Shown here piece after piece: positions 35,031-47,447 of a stretch of DNA of 64,000 nt; within the stretch, counting starts at the first letter, position 1; each line of letters starts with the position of its first letter. Source of the stretch: Latrodectus hesperus. Lineage: Eukaryota; Arthropoda; Arachnida; Araneae; Theridiidae. Made by a program: the position numbers and the translations under genes. A model generated the notes under the pieces. The model was not told the DNA's origin, searched no databases, and saw only the letters and a list, made by a program, of their open reading frames with translations. Where the stretch lies: assembly GCA_037975125.1 (NCBI GenBank), contig JAJQOW010000020.1, positions 1,136,142-1,200,141 of the forward strand, read 5' to 3'.

Positions 35031-38000
35031 AGAAGTAATCACATTTAATTGATTACATTTTATTTTATGCTGTGAAAGTACGTACTTTAACTAATCCGAT
35101 TATACGTGCCCCTATTTACCTAGAATCTGCCGCATATAAAACTCAAGACATTGAGATCATTCGGCTAATTTTTGTCCGATTCGTTGGTCCAGCGAAGCAT
35201 ATTGTGTTTTAAGCCACTGACGCAGCAAATTTAGAGGCCGTAAATTGTTACCAGTTAGGAATGCGGCTTCATTACACCAGGTATACAAAGATTATTCCTT
35301 TAAATTGGTATTAAAATTTGCTTCTGGCTCAAGAAAGGCGACACTGAAAGTTCAAGTCAATAAAATAGATCGAAAGTTTAGAGCTCCTTACGCGTTTATG
35401 ACACGCCATACGAACTTGCATGACATCACTTGGTAACCGACGCTAATACTCTCGGTAAAAAAAGGTTTTAAGTCTCACTGCCGATGTAATCTCGTTCCCC
35501 GGCTGCTGATCTTCATGAGCCGAGGTCACGATGAAGCACGGGACTGCTTAGGAAACAAAGCCTCCACAAAGCATTAAAAGTCCATAAAAAATGACACATA
35601 CCCCATATTATTGCCAAAGAGAAAAAAAAAAACTAAGAGCTGCTTCCTTAGAAGAAATGTGTTTAAAAATTCCACGGAGGTGTGTTTTGAAAGTGTTAGA
35701 AAGGTAATTACAGCAGGACTCTTCTTCTTTGCAGAAAAAGTGCTTTACAGTGAAGTGTTATTCCTTCCTAAAGTCATTTATCGGTACCTAAGCTAGAACG
35801 TTAAAAATTTCAATAAAAGGGTTAAGAATTTTTTACAGTCGAAAATCGATTGTTGAAAGAATTATCTTGTACTGGCATACTTAAATTGGAAGCTATTTTC
35901 TTTTAATCCTGTAATAAGAATGTTCGTTAAAACAGGAAATATTTCTTCAAATTACATATCTTAAAAGTAAATGACTGTAATGAAAGAAAGATTATTATAA
36001 CTAAGAAATAATAACGAGATTATTTTTAAAATAGAAATAATTCATTTTTTTCAATTTATTCCCCTGTTTCTAATTTCTCTGAAATGAAATAAAATGTGGT
36101 TATTATTTGGAGAGCAACTTCGTGTACAATTGATGTGAATGGAACATATTATATATATTATATATGAAGTAAATTTTAATAAATTTTCTTCAATTTAAAT
36201 ATATTATTAAAATCGTAACAACGAATATAGGGTGAATGTGCAACGCAAAAGTTTTTCTAAAATTTTCGGAAATGTTGTTTGTTTTGTACATTATGAAAAT
36301 AACACAATTTTCATGAATAATAGTGTGTGATATTGCAGGAGATTAAATAATGTAAAAAAAATAATAAAAGTTTTAAAGGAAGCTGATGATTTAAATTTTG
36401 ATTTATCATATATGTATAGTGGATATAAAATATATTAATATAAAGAAATTTTTATAAATTTATTTAACATTTTTCGTTCCATAAAATTTTACTTTATGAA
36501 CAAGATATTTTAATGCATCCCTTGCTTTAATTAGTAAATATTTGCATTAAAAATAAAATATATTTATTATATTGTACATTTAATTACTTTAAATTATCAA
36601 CTATTACAACATAATAAGAGTTTGTATTAAACATATTTTGATATTTAATCTCTTTCCTATGATGAAAATAATTTTGTACTTTAATTTCAAATAAATGTAT
36701 TTTGCTGAAAAATAACTTTATTAGCAGATTTATTAAAATGCATTTTTTTGTAAAGGATATGTGTATTATATTTAAAAAATAATAAGAACAGATTTATTCT
36801 CATGTATTTTTATGCGTGATCAATGCATTACAATTCTAAATGACATATCGTTTAACTGTGTTTATAACAAATTTAATTTGATCTAAATTGTGGAGTCAAT
36901 ACATTTTAAATCCAGGTAAAGAGTTTCGTATTTAAATCCTCACTCAAAGGTGAATGACATATTGTGTTTATCGTTTTATAATGTGGCTTTTAATTGAGAA
37001 AAATAAAACTTACTTCATCTGAAATTTATTCACGAATTAAAAATATCCCTAACACATTCAAGGAAGTAATATTACAATGAAAAGTAATAAATATTGCTCT
37101 ATTTCGTTATTTTAAAGTAGTTCTGAATTTAAATGTGGCAACAGTTTAAACATTGAGAGTGGAGTGATCTACCGGAAGAACATCTGTTACATTCAAACGA
37201 TTCATCGTGGGCTGTTGTTTTATAGGGCTATTAGAATCCGAACTGCCCAGAAGAATTATGAAAGAAAACATTCGAATCCAATGTTAATCAAGTGGCATCA
37301 TCCTTTCTTAAACGACCCGGATGATATCCCACGATGCAACAGCCATAATTGCCCACCATAAAGGAAACCAGATATCTGTGTTCGGAATACTTGGCGCTGC
37401 GACTTCAAATTTACGACTTGGGTGATATCGTTAGGGAACGGGTTAAGCAGCTGAAAAGATGTCAGAAATTCGGTCTTTTCTAGTTTTTTATTTTTTTATT
37501 CTTTTATTTTTTATTGTTATTTTTTCTTATTTCGGGGAGAGTGATACACCAGAGGAACATGGCTGACAGATTTCGGAATAGTTCGAAGACAAGAAGATCC
37601 ATTCATAGATGATTTGCCTTCATGCAAGAAAAGTGAAATGGCCAGCCGAATAGCATGCCACCCACTTCCTCCAGAAGCACCGACCGCCCAGCATCTCGAA
37701 CGGGGTGTGGAGACAACGATCCATATAAAAAAATTTTCCGTCACACTGTGGACTACATGTTAAATATCAATATAAACAACAGAAGCATTTCCTTTCGAAT
37801 AATAGATTTTTTTATGCAGAATTTTAAACCTCGTACAGTCTTAAAACTTTCAACAATAAATGAAAATTTCTCATCATGCTTTGCATTCATAAGTAAAATT
37901 TTGACCAATAGAACAGATAGAATTAAACGCAAAAATTTATTGTTTTTGAGAAGTTTACAAAAATGCTTCTAATATATTATAAAAATGCATACTTTTAATT

Positions 38001-38095
38001 TTATAGAGATTAGAGTTATATACTAAATTATAAAAACTTCAGTGAAAAATTACTTTGTGAATATTTTATTTAAAAAGAGAATATATACGAAAAAC
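35031..38095. other. Interval without recognised gene
   Basis: 35031-35800 and 37500-37745 are GC-richer with short open frames (35245-35436, 35611-35796, 37517-37744 minus) lacking motifs. 35830-37150 is AT-rich. No repeat partner found. Confidence 0.45.
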
Positions 38096-38190
38096 AAACA
38101 CACACACATGCATACACAACTATATACATACCTACATACATACGTACATACATATATACCTACATATATACACATATGTATGCGTATGTT
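38096..38190. repeat. Impure (TACA)n/(CA)n microsatellite
   Basis: Starts with CA units, then TACA tetranucleotides with substitutions. Confidence 0.85.
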
Positions 38191-38546
38191 TACATAACCT
38201 TATGTATTTAGCCTTTAAAATTCAAATGTGGATGAAAAATTGTAAAATATTTATTTCGTGTATTGCTTATACTTAAAATGACATTTTTAAAGTATCAAAA
38301 AGAGCTTTTAATAATAATTTCCTGGAAAAAGTTTTTCATTTAAGAAAAAGTGCGCAGAAGAAACAATCAGAGGCACTCACTTTCCCGGCCAGTGCTGCTC
38401 TGAAAATCTGCATGTGTCTTTCATTTGAAATAGGAATCCGCGGGCCTCACATGAACATCAAACAAAATGTAAGGAATATGTGATGGGATCGCATAATTTT
38501 GGTATGCAGTTGTTAATTTTTTGCTAGCGGCGTTGCTTAGGACAAT

Positions 38547-38936
38547 GTTGTTGTGTTGTTGTTACTTATGACACTTGGACAAGCCAAGCTCGCTATGCCT
38601 TGGCAATGCGAATTTAAGTCAATTGGGAGCGTCTTTCGTTTAATCAGAGCACCATGAAGGTGAAAGTACGACTTTTGCTCTTCAAATCCTCCGATAGATG
38701 GCAGCACCAGAGGATCTACTCCCTCAATTTTGGCATTGATTTGAAGGGTGAGTAAATTTCTCCAGACCATTGCACCCATGGTAACTGCTCAACAACCGAC
38801 CATAGGACTTTCGATTTCACAGATTTAACGAGCACGTATATCGCATGTACTCGGTGGGTCTTTGGCGGCATTGGGAATCGAACCCCGTCCTTCCGGATGG
38901 AAGACCGATACCCTAACCACTAGGCTACCACGGCCC
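38547..38936 (-). mobile_element. SINE family B copy, full length, 14-bp TSD
   Basis: TTGCTTAGGACAAT flanks it perfectly at 38533-38546 and 38937-38950. On the minus strand it starts GGGCCGTGGTAGCCTAGTGG (A-box region), has the B box GGTTCGATTCCC, a core with CCATCTATCGGAGGATTTGA, and ends AAGTAACAACAACACAACAA C. Length 390 bp. It sets the family B boundaries and shows a CAA-type tail. The 80-codon minus frame inside is an artefact. Confidence 0.95.
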
Positions 38937-38950
38937 TTGCTTAGGACAAT

Positions 38951-39849
38951 TTTTTAAATTACTGCTTTCCTTTTTCACCTAACCGTGACCGCAACCTTAC
39001 TGTCACCCGGCACTTTGAAAAACTTCGGTTCGCATTTTCTCCCCTCCCCTTTGAGTTTGTTTCATTTTTTACGACTTGGTGAAAAGATTGCCACTCCACT
39101 GAGGAGAGGCGGACACTGTCTGTAGGGGGGACCGGCGAGGGCTCTCTTAAAAGAAAGAATGGAATGGAAGATAACATTAAAAACACAATGCCAAAGAAAT
39201 GGAAGAGATTCTAGAATTTGGGAGTGTTATTATAATCGGGGCATTCTGCATCTTCACCCTTGAAATGGATGTTACCTCATAAAAGCGAAGGAGTCGCCAT
39301 TTCTTTCTGGGAAATTAGATGGAGAAGGATGCCGAAATCCCAGACTGTTTCGCCTGTCTAATTTGTTCTGTCGCACATACTCTGTTATCATTACAACTTC
39401 TCCCTCCAATGAACAGTAGCTGCGAGCAAACGGGTAAATTTTCGCTATTTTCCAATTTTCTTTTATTTTCACAAATTAATTTATTATTGTTTATATTCAA
39501 TTTGTATAACCATGTGATTTACGTCATTAATATATTTTGCATGTCTTCACAATAGTTTTTTGGTTAAATTGAATATTACTTGATTAAATTGTAGAATATT
39601 TATGGAGCAAATTTCATCGTAAAAATAAAATGATTAGGTTTGAACTTACATGTCGTGGTTTTTTATTATTCGTCTGTGCTGATATTTCATATAGGTATTT
39701 TTTAAGTGTACCAGTTGAATTTAATTTTATAGTTTAATTTAAGTTTCCTACCTATTCTAATATTGTTTAAAATTTTTATTTTAGCTTTAAAGTTTTTTAA
39801 TTTTTTTTTATCATTCTATAAAGGTTTTTTTCTTTTATTAATAGGTCAT
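38951..39849. other. Interval without recognised gene
   Basis: Open frames at 38959-39186 (-), 39272-39500 (-) and 39319-39555 (+) overlap and lack domains. The first 400 bp are GC-richer. Confidence 0.4.
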
Positions 39850-39866
39850 ATGTAACAAACTAACTA

Positions 39867-40117
39867 CTAAAACTCTGTGGCAAGACACCCCATGTGGGCC
39901 AAGGCCTACAACGCCCATCTCTGTTTTCCTGACCGAGAGGCCCCGAGGTGTCTCGATTAGGTGGTCCTAGGGTTCAGTTCCCCCAAGCATGTCTCGTACT
40001 CAGTCTATCGACCAATAAAGGGCTGAAAGTCTGAGTCGACCTAGCCCAGCCCGAGTATCGAACCTCGGACCTGTGTCTTGGGAGCGTGAAGTGTAGCAAA
40101 CTAAGCCAAAGGACTTC
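39867..40117 (-). mobile_element. SINE family A copy with 17-bp near-perfect TSD
   Basis: ATGTAACAAACTAACTA (39850-39866) and ATGTAACAAACTACCTA (40118-40134) flank it with one mismatch. The body carries CAAGCATGTCTCGTACTCAG, GAGTATCGAACCTCGGACCT (reversed B box) and GTGTCTTGGGAGCGTGAAG. Length 251 bp. Confidence 0.9.
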
Positions 40118-40134
40118 ATGTAACAAACTACCTA

Positions 40135-41999
40135 ACATAGTAGTTATGATGGCAGCTGAGGAATCTTTAAACATTCTTCATACTCTCGAATCATGGTTGC
40201 TTCAAACTCTTATTTTTAAATTAATTCTTCTTCTTAAAGTCTCAATAGTTGTAAAATAATATAAATATTCAGCTAAATAAAACATAGAAATATTATTTCT
40301 CAATCATCTTTATTTAAGTGATCACAATATCATAGTCTTAATTAACCGTCATACTTTTCTATAAATGTTTAAAAACCAGGATTAGATAAAAAAAAAAGGT
40401 TAAAAAAAATATCGTATAATTTATAATGTTCACGAATAATAAATATGCTTTAAAGCCCAAAGTAGCATTTTTTAAATCAGTTTCTAGAATATCAGTGAGT
40501 GTCCGAACACTGTTTTCTTAGAGTGCTGCGGAAGTTGAATTAAATTTAACATTAAATTGAGATTTAAAAATTGCAATGCAAATGGAGCATTACGCAAAGA
40601 TGCCAATTTTTTCGAAATTTTACGTTACATAATATTTTTTTAAATAAATGTTCTGAGCGTTTTCCTATTGTACGTTGTATATGTGTGCCATGAACCAGGT
40701 TTAATCTCTCTAATTCGAATTCAGCTTAAAATTGGACAAAATATTTATTTTAAATTTAATGCTGGAATAGTACTTAAATAATATTAGGTTTAGAAAAAAA
40801 TTCCATTATTTTTACGTGGGATTCTAGATTTTATGTAACTTGTTTCGGATTCGTCTTACGCAAAAAGTTTGAAACTGTTTAGGGTATATGTGTTTAGCAC
40901 TGGCCAATGCTGCCTCTGATAACATTCGATCCTCTTTTAGTCGTTCCTGCGACTTTATCCATGTTTTTGATCTCGATGCACCTGTGAGAAGGTGCATCTC
41001 TTATAAAAATACTGCACAGGAACCGACAAAAAGGAAATTGTTCGTAACCGTTTTCCACCTGACTTATATTTTCACCTTTATCCAAGAAAAACTATTGCTC
41101 TGGATTTCGGTTCAATAGTTCGTATGTTCAAATCCCTCTTTGGGCATGGATAGAATTTACTTTTAATTGTAGGTCTCTGTTTAATTAAACCTCGCTTAAA
41201 CGAACCAAACCAAGAAAAGCTGTAAAATATATCGACTTTACTCTTTGTTGGCTTCCATATTTTGTACACCCTGCGCTACTCACAGCTGAAAAAACCAAAC
41301 AATAAACAGCAATGTAATTTCTGAAGTGAGAAATCTCATTTTTCTGGGTAGCATACATCTGAAAATATTGGATCGATACTTTACGAGATATCTCGATCAC
41401 CATTGCTATTCACCAAAAAAATAATGAATTACTTTTTCCCAGTTAATGAGGAATGTAATAAGTATTTTTCAAAGAATATTAACAGCCTTCAAAAGATCCC
41501 TGGTACTCAATTTATGCTGCTAACGAGATGAACAGATAGTTCCTTCAGCAAATTCTAAAAATAAAGGGCATCACGTTATCCTCACGGAATCTCGTTTAAT
41601 AATCCTTATTATAATGTGGAGTAAAATAGAGAGTATGATGCCAAAAGGTTATTTAAACGTCATGAAAAAAAATTAATTAACCTTAAGCTTTTCCGACTAC
41701 ATCATTAACGTATTTTTAAACCGAGGAAGGTTTGCTCTTCGAATCTTGTGACGCTTTGATGACAGATGCAAAATGAGACTTTCCACAGAAGAATTACTTT
41801 TCTCGCAATTAAGGCTATTGAATCATGGTTTGAGAAGTTAAAGTGCGCAGGAATCTTCGGCAATTATGTTCTTATGGTGGCGTCGTGAAGAGTCGACCTC
41901 GCCTGGTGCACGGAAACAGTGACCTCTGGCGTTACTCCGTTCTTTGTTTCCACCTCTAATTGTTTCCTAAATAGCAGATAAAAAATCGCTGGGGGAAAG
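40135..41999. other. Interval without recognised gene
   Basis: Mostly AT-rich. 40888-41118 (+) is a 76-codon frame without known domain; it spans a 9-bp hairpin gatgcacct/aggtgcatc. 41105-41165 (GTATGTTCAAATCCCTCTTT, GGGCATGGATAG) looks like the B-box end of a family E SINE. 41690-41960 is GC-richer and unclassified. Confidence 0.45.
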
Positions 42000-42247
42000 A
42001 AACTGTGAGAGAAAGAGTGATTTAATTTCACCCTCTTAAAATAATTTTTATAAAAGAAAATCCTTAGGCAAGTGTTAATTTACAATGCTTATCTTTGCAT
42101 GCAGATGAACTGAAGAAAAATCGTTAGGAAAAAAATAAAACGGTGAGTGCAGGAGTGATTTACATTTCATCTTGTTAAGATCGATTTTATAAAAGAAAAT
42201 CCTTAGGCAAGTGTAAATTTACAATGCTTATCTTTGCATGCGTGTGT
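42000..42247 (+). repeat. 139-bp tandem duplication
   Basis: TTTTATAAAAGAAAATCCTT at 42046 recurs at 42185. The downstream AGGCAAGTGTTAATTTACAA and CTTATCTTTGCATGC also recur, as does the upstream GAGTGATTTA. Two copies only. Confidence 0.9.
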
Positions 42248-42324
42248 GTGCTAAAAAATTGTAAATGTAATCAGATTGTCGCGATGATTTTTGATTTTTA
42301 TGCAAAGTCCACGGCGACCTGCTT

Positions 42325-42610
42325 GTTTAGGGCGCCATTCTTGCTATCGGCAGGTGGTGAATTCGAATCCCGGCTTAACTGAAGACCCGTCGTGTTCTCT
42401 GTAAGCAAGTGGGGAAAGTTGCCCATCGTAGTCGCAATGTCCTCCAAGTGAAATGATACTTTCGGGAGTGAATTGGGAGTCTTCTGCTTGAGTGCTGATT
42501 CTAAGTGGTGAAGACCCTTACGAGAGCTAAACTATTGGTAAAGTCCACGAGCTGTCCATGTGGGCTAAGATGCGAGGAAACATGCTGCTGCTTCAGTTGT
42601 TCAACACAAC
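42325..42610 (+). mobile_element. SINE family C copy
   Basis: B box GAATTCGAATCCCGGCTTAA near 42359-42378, then GTCGCAATGTCCTCCAAGTG and a tail with CTGCTGCTTCAGTTGTTCAA CACAACC. Diverged. Confidence 0.75.
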
Positions 42611-42689
42611 CAACAGCTTTGTCAACGCGACTATTATTAGTCATGTTGATGCTTCCCGAGATGAATTTTGGGCCGTAATCATGTATCGC

Positions 42690-42840
42690 AAAAGAGGAAA
42701 CAAATAGAGACCTCATCCTGTTGAACAGCATGAAGAAATCAGAAGCACATCTGTCTCGCAATTCTCAGTAGTGGCTAAGATCGAATCCGGAACCTATTAC
42801 TTTGAAGTGAACACTTCTATCACTAGATCAATATGTGGCG
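42690..42840 (-). mobile_element. SINE family F copy
   Basis: CAGTAGTGGCTAAGATCGAA, TCCGGAACCTATTACTTTGA and CACTTCTATCACTAGATCAA correspond to the reversed head of the F copy at 59495-59655. Confidence 0.5.
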
Positions 42841-43192
42841 GAATCGTTTTTCTCGAGAAAGATTTAACGATAATTCATGAATAAGTGGCCACGTCAAGTT
42901 TTCTGTCAATAATTTTCTCATTTCCGTCAAAAGACGAGTTCAACACTTGAATATGCCAGTGAAAAGACATCCGACTGGACGTCCTCCTGCATGCAGTGGT
43001 CGAGGATAGACTGGCTCAGCCGAAGACACTTATCAAACACAACACAAATTATACATAAAGAAACTACGGACACATTAAGGAATACATTCGTTTTTGCAAG
43101 AGACAGCATATATACAAGAAAATTAAGCTGTGTGGACGCTGCTAATGAAGAAACAGAAAATATCTATAAAATAGATACCTCACATTAGACAA
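42841..43192. other. Unclassified GC-richer interval
   Basis: Opposing open frames at 42927-43109 (-) and 42991-43188 (+); neither is recognisable. Confidence 0.4.
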
Positions 43193-43203
43193 CACGTCAT
43201 GTT

Positions 43204-43584
43204 GTTGTGTTGTTAGTACTTATGACACTTGGACAAGCCAAGCTCGTTATGCCATTGGCTATGCAAATTTAAATCAGAAGGACGCGTCTTTCGTTTAACT
43301 GGAGCACCACGAATGTGAAAGTACGTCTTTCTTTAAGACGCCTCCGATAGATGGCACCACCAGAAGATCCACTCCCAGTTTGACTTAGATCTGGAGAGGG
43401 TATAATTTTCTCCAGACCATTACACCCATGTTAACTGTTCAACGACCGACCATGGGACTTTTGATTCCAGATTTAACGAGCATGGATATCGCATATACTC
43501 AGTGGGTTTTCTGCGGCATTGGAAGTTGAACCCCACCCTTTTGGACGGAAAACCGATGCCCTAACCTTCTTGGCTACCACAGCC
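43204..43584 (-). mobile_element. SINE family B copy
   Basis: Starts on the plus strand with the CAA-tail complement GTTGTGTTGTTAGTACTTAT GACACTTGG and ends at the head complement CTACCACAGCCCA. Flanks CACGTCATGTT (43193-43203) and CACGTGTCATGTT (43585-43597) are a TSD differing by two inserted bases. Length about 381 bp. Confidence 0.88.
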
Positions 43585-43694
43585 CACGTGTCATGTTTGA
43601 GACTTGTACGTGCAATGCATTTTGTCATCACGCAAAAGCAATCTTATCATTGCATTATTACTTTTATTTGTTTTATATGTTATTACACCCATCA

Positions 43695-43790
43695 GCTTTC
43701 TCCGAGCAGGTTGTCGAATGGTTAGCGCCCTTGCCTACTGTTGAACAGACTGTGGGTTCGAGACTTGGCTGGGCTGTTGTTCGGAAACTA
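43695..43790 (+). mobile_element. tRNA-like SINE head fragment
   Basis: A-box-like TCGAATGGTTAGCGCCCTTG and B-box-like GTGGGTTCGAGACTTGGC, 40 bp apart. No continuing body recognised. Not a foldable tRNA. Confidence 0.5.
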
Positions 43791-44715
43791 CTTTAAAACG
43801 TAAGCGTACAAACTGGCGTGCGAAAAATCTCTTTTGAGGAATAAACCAAGCTATAATTTCCCTAAATAATGATATTTTCTGAAACAACCAATAAAAATTA
43901 CCGATTAATCTTTTTTATCATTCTAACTACAAATCAAAGTTATAATTCAAATTTTAATGGATTTCAAAGCTCATTTTTATAGTAGAACACCTGCTTAGGA
44001 AATTGTTATTAATTAACATACCCAATTAAATTTTTAAAATTAATAACAGTTGATATTTATTTATTGCCTTATATTATGTTTTTTTAAATGCTTTAAGATA
44101 AGAGTTATAGCATAAGATCGGTTATAGTGCGCAGCATTTAAAAAATGCTTTTCAAATATTTCAATAGAATAACAAAATGGGAACAATATGTAACTGAAAT
44201 TTCAGCTATTGTTTTGAAATTATTGAAAATATATAGGCTTAAATCTCAGTAAAAGCTAAAAATTAGTCAATAAATAAATGTTTACAAACTACAAAATTAG
44301 TAAACCAGAAGAAAATGATACAAAAGCATTGATTACAGAAAGTTATTTGTAATTTACTCTTCACAATAGAAATGCTTTAATTTGAAAAAGTAAATTGAAT
44401 TCTGGAAATTTAAATTGAAAATTAAACGCAGTCCTTGAATTCTTTTGTTATAAATAAATAAAAAAAATTACTTCTTGAAAATAGGAAATTATTTATATGA
44501 CTTTTGGTGATATAGAAAGGCAGAAGATTGAAATAACTTCTGGAACTTGTATATTTAAATAAACTGTTTTTCATTTAGATGCAAAGTAGCTTATTTGAAT
44601 ATCATATGTCTATTATTTCTTACTTGATATCAACTTTCACCGATTTTGTTTGACGATAAAAGATAATTCTGTTTGAAAGAAATTCATTTTCCTCCCACAA
44701 TTTGGTCCATTTTAA

Positions 44716-44786
<71 letters not shown>

Positions 44787-45693
44787 CGAAAACACACACA
44801 TACATTTTAAACTAATCAAACATGCCACTGAATTATTGAATCAAACCTTGATATTCTAATTTTCTGAAGACGCAAAGTAATTTTACATAAAGGCGATTTA
44901 AAGTATGTTTCATAAAAGTCTTTTTAAGCAGAGAGTGAAAGGAATGCATTCATGAGAGCGCGTTCTATTTCTCTTCTGCAATGATGATTACTTTATGGAA
45001 TAAAGTTTCTAAGTCAATTAAACAAGTACCACCCATTAAATTTAAGTTTTAATTCAATGATATTCAGTTTAATAAAGAAATATAATCGTGTTTAATAAAT
45101 TAGTACAATTTAAAAAAAGATATTCGATCAGTTGAATTTATATTCCCTTTTTATTTATATATTGAAACACTATTTACATGTTAAATAATGTCTTTCTCTC
45201 ATTAGAGGTAAATTAATTTAAGAACAAGTTGAAATCATTTTCGAATATTAAATACCCTTTACAATTTTTAGAATATTTTGAAGAAAAAAAATGGAAAAAA
45301 TAAATTGTTAGGAATATTAAATTTTTACAAGTTCGGAAACAATTGAATAATTTCAAGCAAAAATCAGTGTGTATTGTAAATAAGAAGACCGGAAAACACG
45401 AAAGAATTGAACAGACTAAAAGGAAAGCTTTGACTGAAGTTTGCAAAAAATGATCCGCACATTGAGCTTAAATCTCACTGTTGACAATCTCATACGCATT
45501 TCAGATAATATACGCTTATCCTTAGCGAAGGCGTCAAGCTGCTGTAAGATGGAAGTGATTGTTGAAATAACGGAAGCACCTTAGAGTTATGGCGAATCAT
45601 TTACTGGCACGACGTAGGACAATCTTCTTGTGAATTATGGCTTGGATTCGCCTTAGAATCGGTTCGTGGAAGAGTTGAACAGTGCTCAGCAGA
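43791..45693. other. AT-rich interval
   Basis: No gene recognised. TA microsatellite at 44717-44783. 45480-45690 is GC-richer and is the pre-insertion host of the LINE at 45705. Confidence 0.5.
44717..44783. repeat. (TA)n microsatellite
   Basis: About 33 uninterrupted TA units. Confidence 0.97.
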
Positions 45694-45704
45694 ATGTTCT
45701 CCAC

Positions 45705-46113
45705 CGAGCATTTGCTTACTCCGGCGTCTCTTACCTATACTGAACTATACTCTAGACATAAAGGCCTTGTTCGGTCTGCATTTGCCATTCCCCCTGTGCA
45801 CCATTGGTACCAGGGTAATCGTCCCGGCCGATCTCTATCCCTCCGGTGCAGCAGACTGGAACAAACTACAATAACACGTTTTCGAAGTGGCCACCTAAGA
45901 TCATTGACATTTAACAACAAAGAAAAGGAATTTCCAATTTGCGCTAAGTGTTCCAATAGCCAAGCCACTCCGGATCATATCCTTGAGTGCTTGGGACTCG
46001 ATAAAGAAGATCTTCTGGAGCGACCATTATTGGTCATTGATTTCCTGAGAGTGTGCAATGTCATAGACTTGGTCTAGCGCTGCTAGACAACAGGGATCAG
46101 CAACAACAACAAC
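45705..46113 (+). mobile_element. 5'-truncated LINE with 11-bp TSD and (CAA)n tail
   Basis: ATGTTCTCCAC at 45694-45704 and 46114-46124 is a perfect TSD, so the insertion is exactly 409 bp. It encodes the last ~120 residues of a non-LTR ORF2 (RNase H region and after): LTYTELYSRHKGLVRSAF, HHWYQGNRPGRSLSLRCSR, ITRFRSGHLRSLTF, and a zinc-knuckle-like CAKCSNSQATPDHILEC, ending FLRVCNVIDLV at 46076 with an undamaged frame. The 3' UTR is ~35 bp and ends GATCAGCAACAACAACAAC. This C-terminal arrangement is common in arachnid LINEs as I remember them. The ATG upstream at 45682 belongs to the flank. Intact coding suggests recent arrival. Confidence 0.92.
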
Positions 46114-46205
46114 ATGTTCTCCACGGGAGAGCTCCGGGAGCGATGCCAGCGGAGGATGTAGATTCCGCATCGGACGCTCTAAAATAGGCCATAAAAAACT
46201 AAATT

Positions 46206-46262
46206 AAACCTGTAGCAAGACTGCACATGTGAGCCAAGGCCTACAGTGCCCAGATCTATAGT
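46206..46262 (-). mobile_element. SINE family A 3' fragment
   Basis: CTGCACATGTGAGCCAAGGC CTACAGTGCCCAGATCT matches the tail end of family A minus copies. Confidence 0.55.
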
Positions 46263-46373
46263 AGGAGGGTGGAACTGCTAGTTCTAATTCCTTTTTAGAG
46301 TCAACAGCTTTAAGCATGGTCAAATTCAGGGAATAAAAACACTCTTGTTATTATTGTCTTGGTTTTTTTTTGT

Positions 46374-46660
46374 CAGCTTTGCAGTTGCCCAATAGCTCCA
46401 CGGCGCTTCCCATTAAGATCAGCAGTGGTTGGGAGGGTGACCCCATTCTATCCCTTACTGGGTTGCTGGAGTTCCGTGGGTTGTTGACATGTCCACGTTC
46501 CTCTGTGAAGTCAAAAGTCTTTCCGCTGGTGTGGCGTGGGTGTGTAAGGGAGGGTGCCAGCTCAGGTATAATCTCGTCACCTGAATGTGGTTCAAAATGA
46601 CGAGGCGCTTGGTGATGGATGAGAATTCCAAACCCGTTAGTGTAAAGGTACAATCCGGAG
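46374..46660 (+). mobile_element. SINE family D copy
   Basis: CGCTTCCCATTAAGATCAGC, GTCTTTCCGCTGGTGTGGCG, GAGGGTGCCAGCTCAGG and GTTCAAAATGACGAGGCGCT identify it; it ends near AAAGGTACAATCC. The 111-codon minus frame and 76-codon plus frame here are artefacts. Confidence 0.85.
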
Positions 46661-46671
46661 CTCACCTGCTC

Positions 46672-46722
46672 CACTTTGTTGATCAATCTTTATTGATCAA
46701 TGTCTTTATTGATCAATCTTCT
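46672..46722. repeat. Short TTGATCAAT repeats
   Basis: TTGATCAAT(C/G)TCTTTA-like units repeat three times; TGATCA is itself palindromic. Confidence 0.8.
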
Positions 46723-47080
46723 GTTCCTCAGCAGACAGAAGCTCCTGGCAAATAATGCAAGCGTAATTTGTTAACGCTCTTCTCTTTGATCATTCAGTGT
46801 CTTTTTAGGAAATTCACTTTAACATTATCACTGGTTTGTGAGCCTTTGCTTACGATTTGTTAACATCCAAATTACTTGCGATTTAATGTATTCTATTGCG
46901 ATTATTACGATATGCGATTTATTATGTATTCCAGAAGACACGTATTTCGGTAAAATGTTGCAGTTTTTAAAGTTTCCTTTGTAAAGATCAACATTGTTTA
47001 GTATAGGATAGCGCTGTTCAACTAAAAGAATCCCGGGTTCGAAACAACTACTTCTGCAATATGCATCATGGATGCATGCA
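46723..47080. other. Unclassified interval
   Basis: Nothing recognised. Confidence 0.45.
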
Positions 47081-47094
47081 TCTGTCAGAGTGGG

Positions 47095-47447
47095 TTGTTG
47101 TTGCATCAGTATGCCTCCCCAAACCTAGTCCCGAGTTGGGCTCAATCAGTAAGAACACACTGTTTGAGCCCCACTCAAGACTCACTGCTTCTGTTGATTG
47201 GGCTCAAACAGAAGCAGCCAAAGGGGTTTTTGGGATTTTGAAACAGGGTCCAAGCACAAAATCTCCAATACTTGGCCTACCACCCTCAGAGGTATCATTT
47301 CACTTTGAAGGTATTGCGACCACGCCCAGTTTTAACGTACCTCAGCCACCTTTAGCGAACACGACGGATCTTCGGCTAAGCCGGGATTCGAACTCACTAC
47401 CTTCCGATAATGAGTAGGACTCCCTAACCAAGGAGGCCCCCGCGGCC
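47095..47447 (-). mobile_element. SINE family C copy, full length, 14-bp TSD
   Basis: TCTGTCAGAGTGGG at 47081-47094 and 47448-47461 is a perfect TSD. On the minus strand it starts GGCCGCGGGGGCCTCCTTGG, has the B box GAGTTCGAATCCCGGCTTAG, a core GTCGCAATACCTTCAAAG, and ends CATACTGATGCAACAACAA, a CAA-type tail. Length 353 bp. Open frames in it (118 codons plus strand) are artefacts. Confidence 0.95.

Noticed and set aside
46351..46686. 111-codon minus-strand open frame
   Set aside because: Same explanation: antisense reading of SINE family D.
47061..47417. 118-codon plus-strand open frame
   Set aside because: Antisense of SINE family C, whose exact borders are set by a 14-bp TSD.
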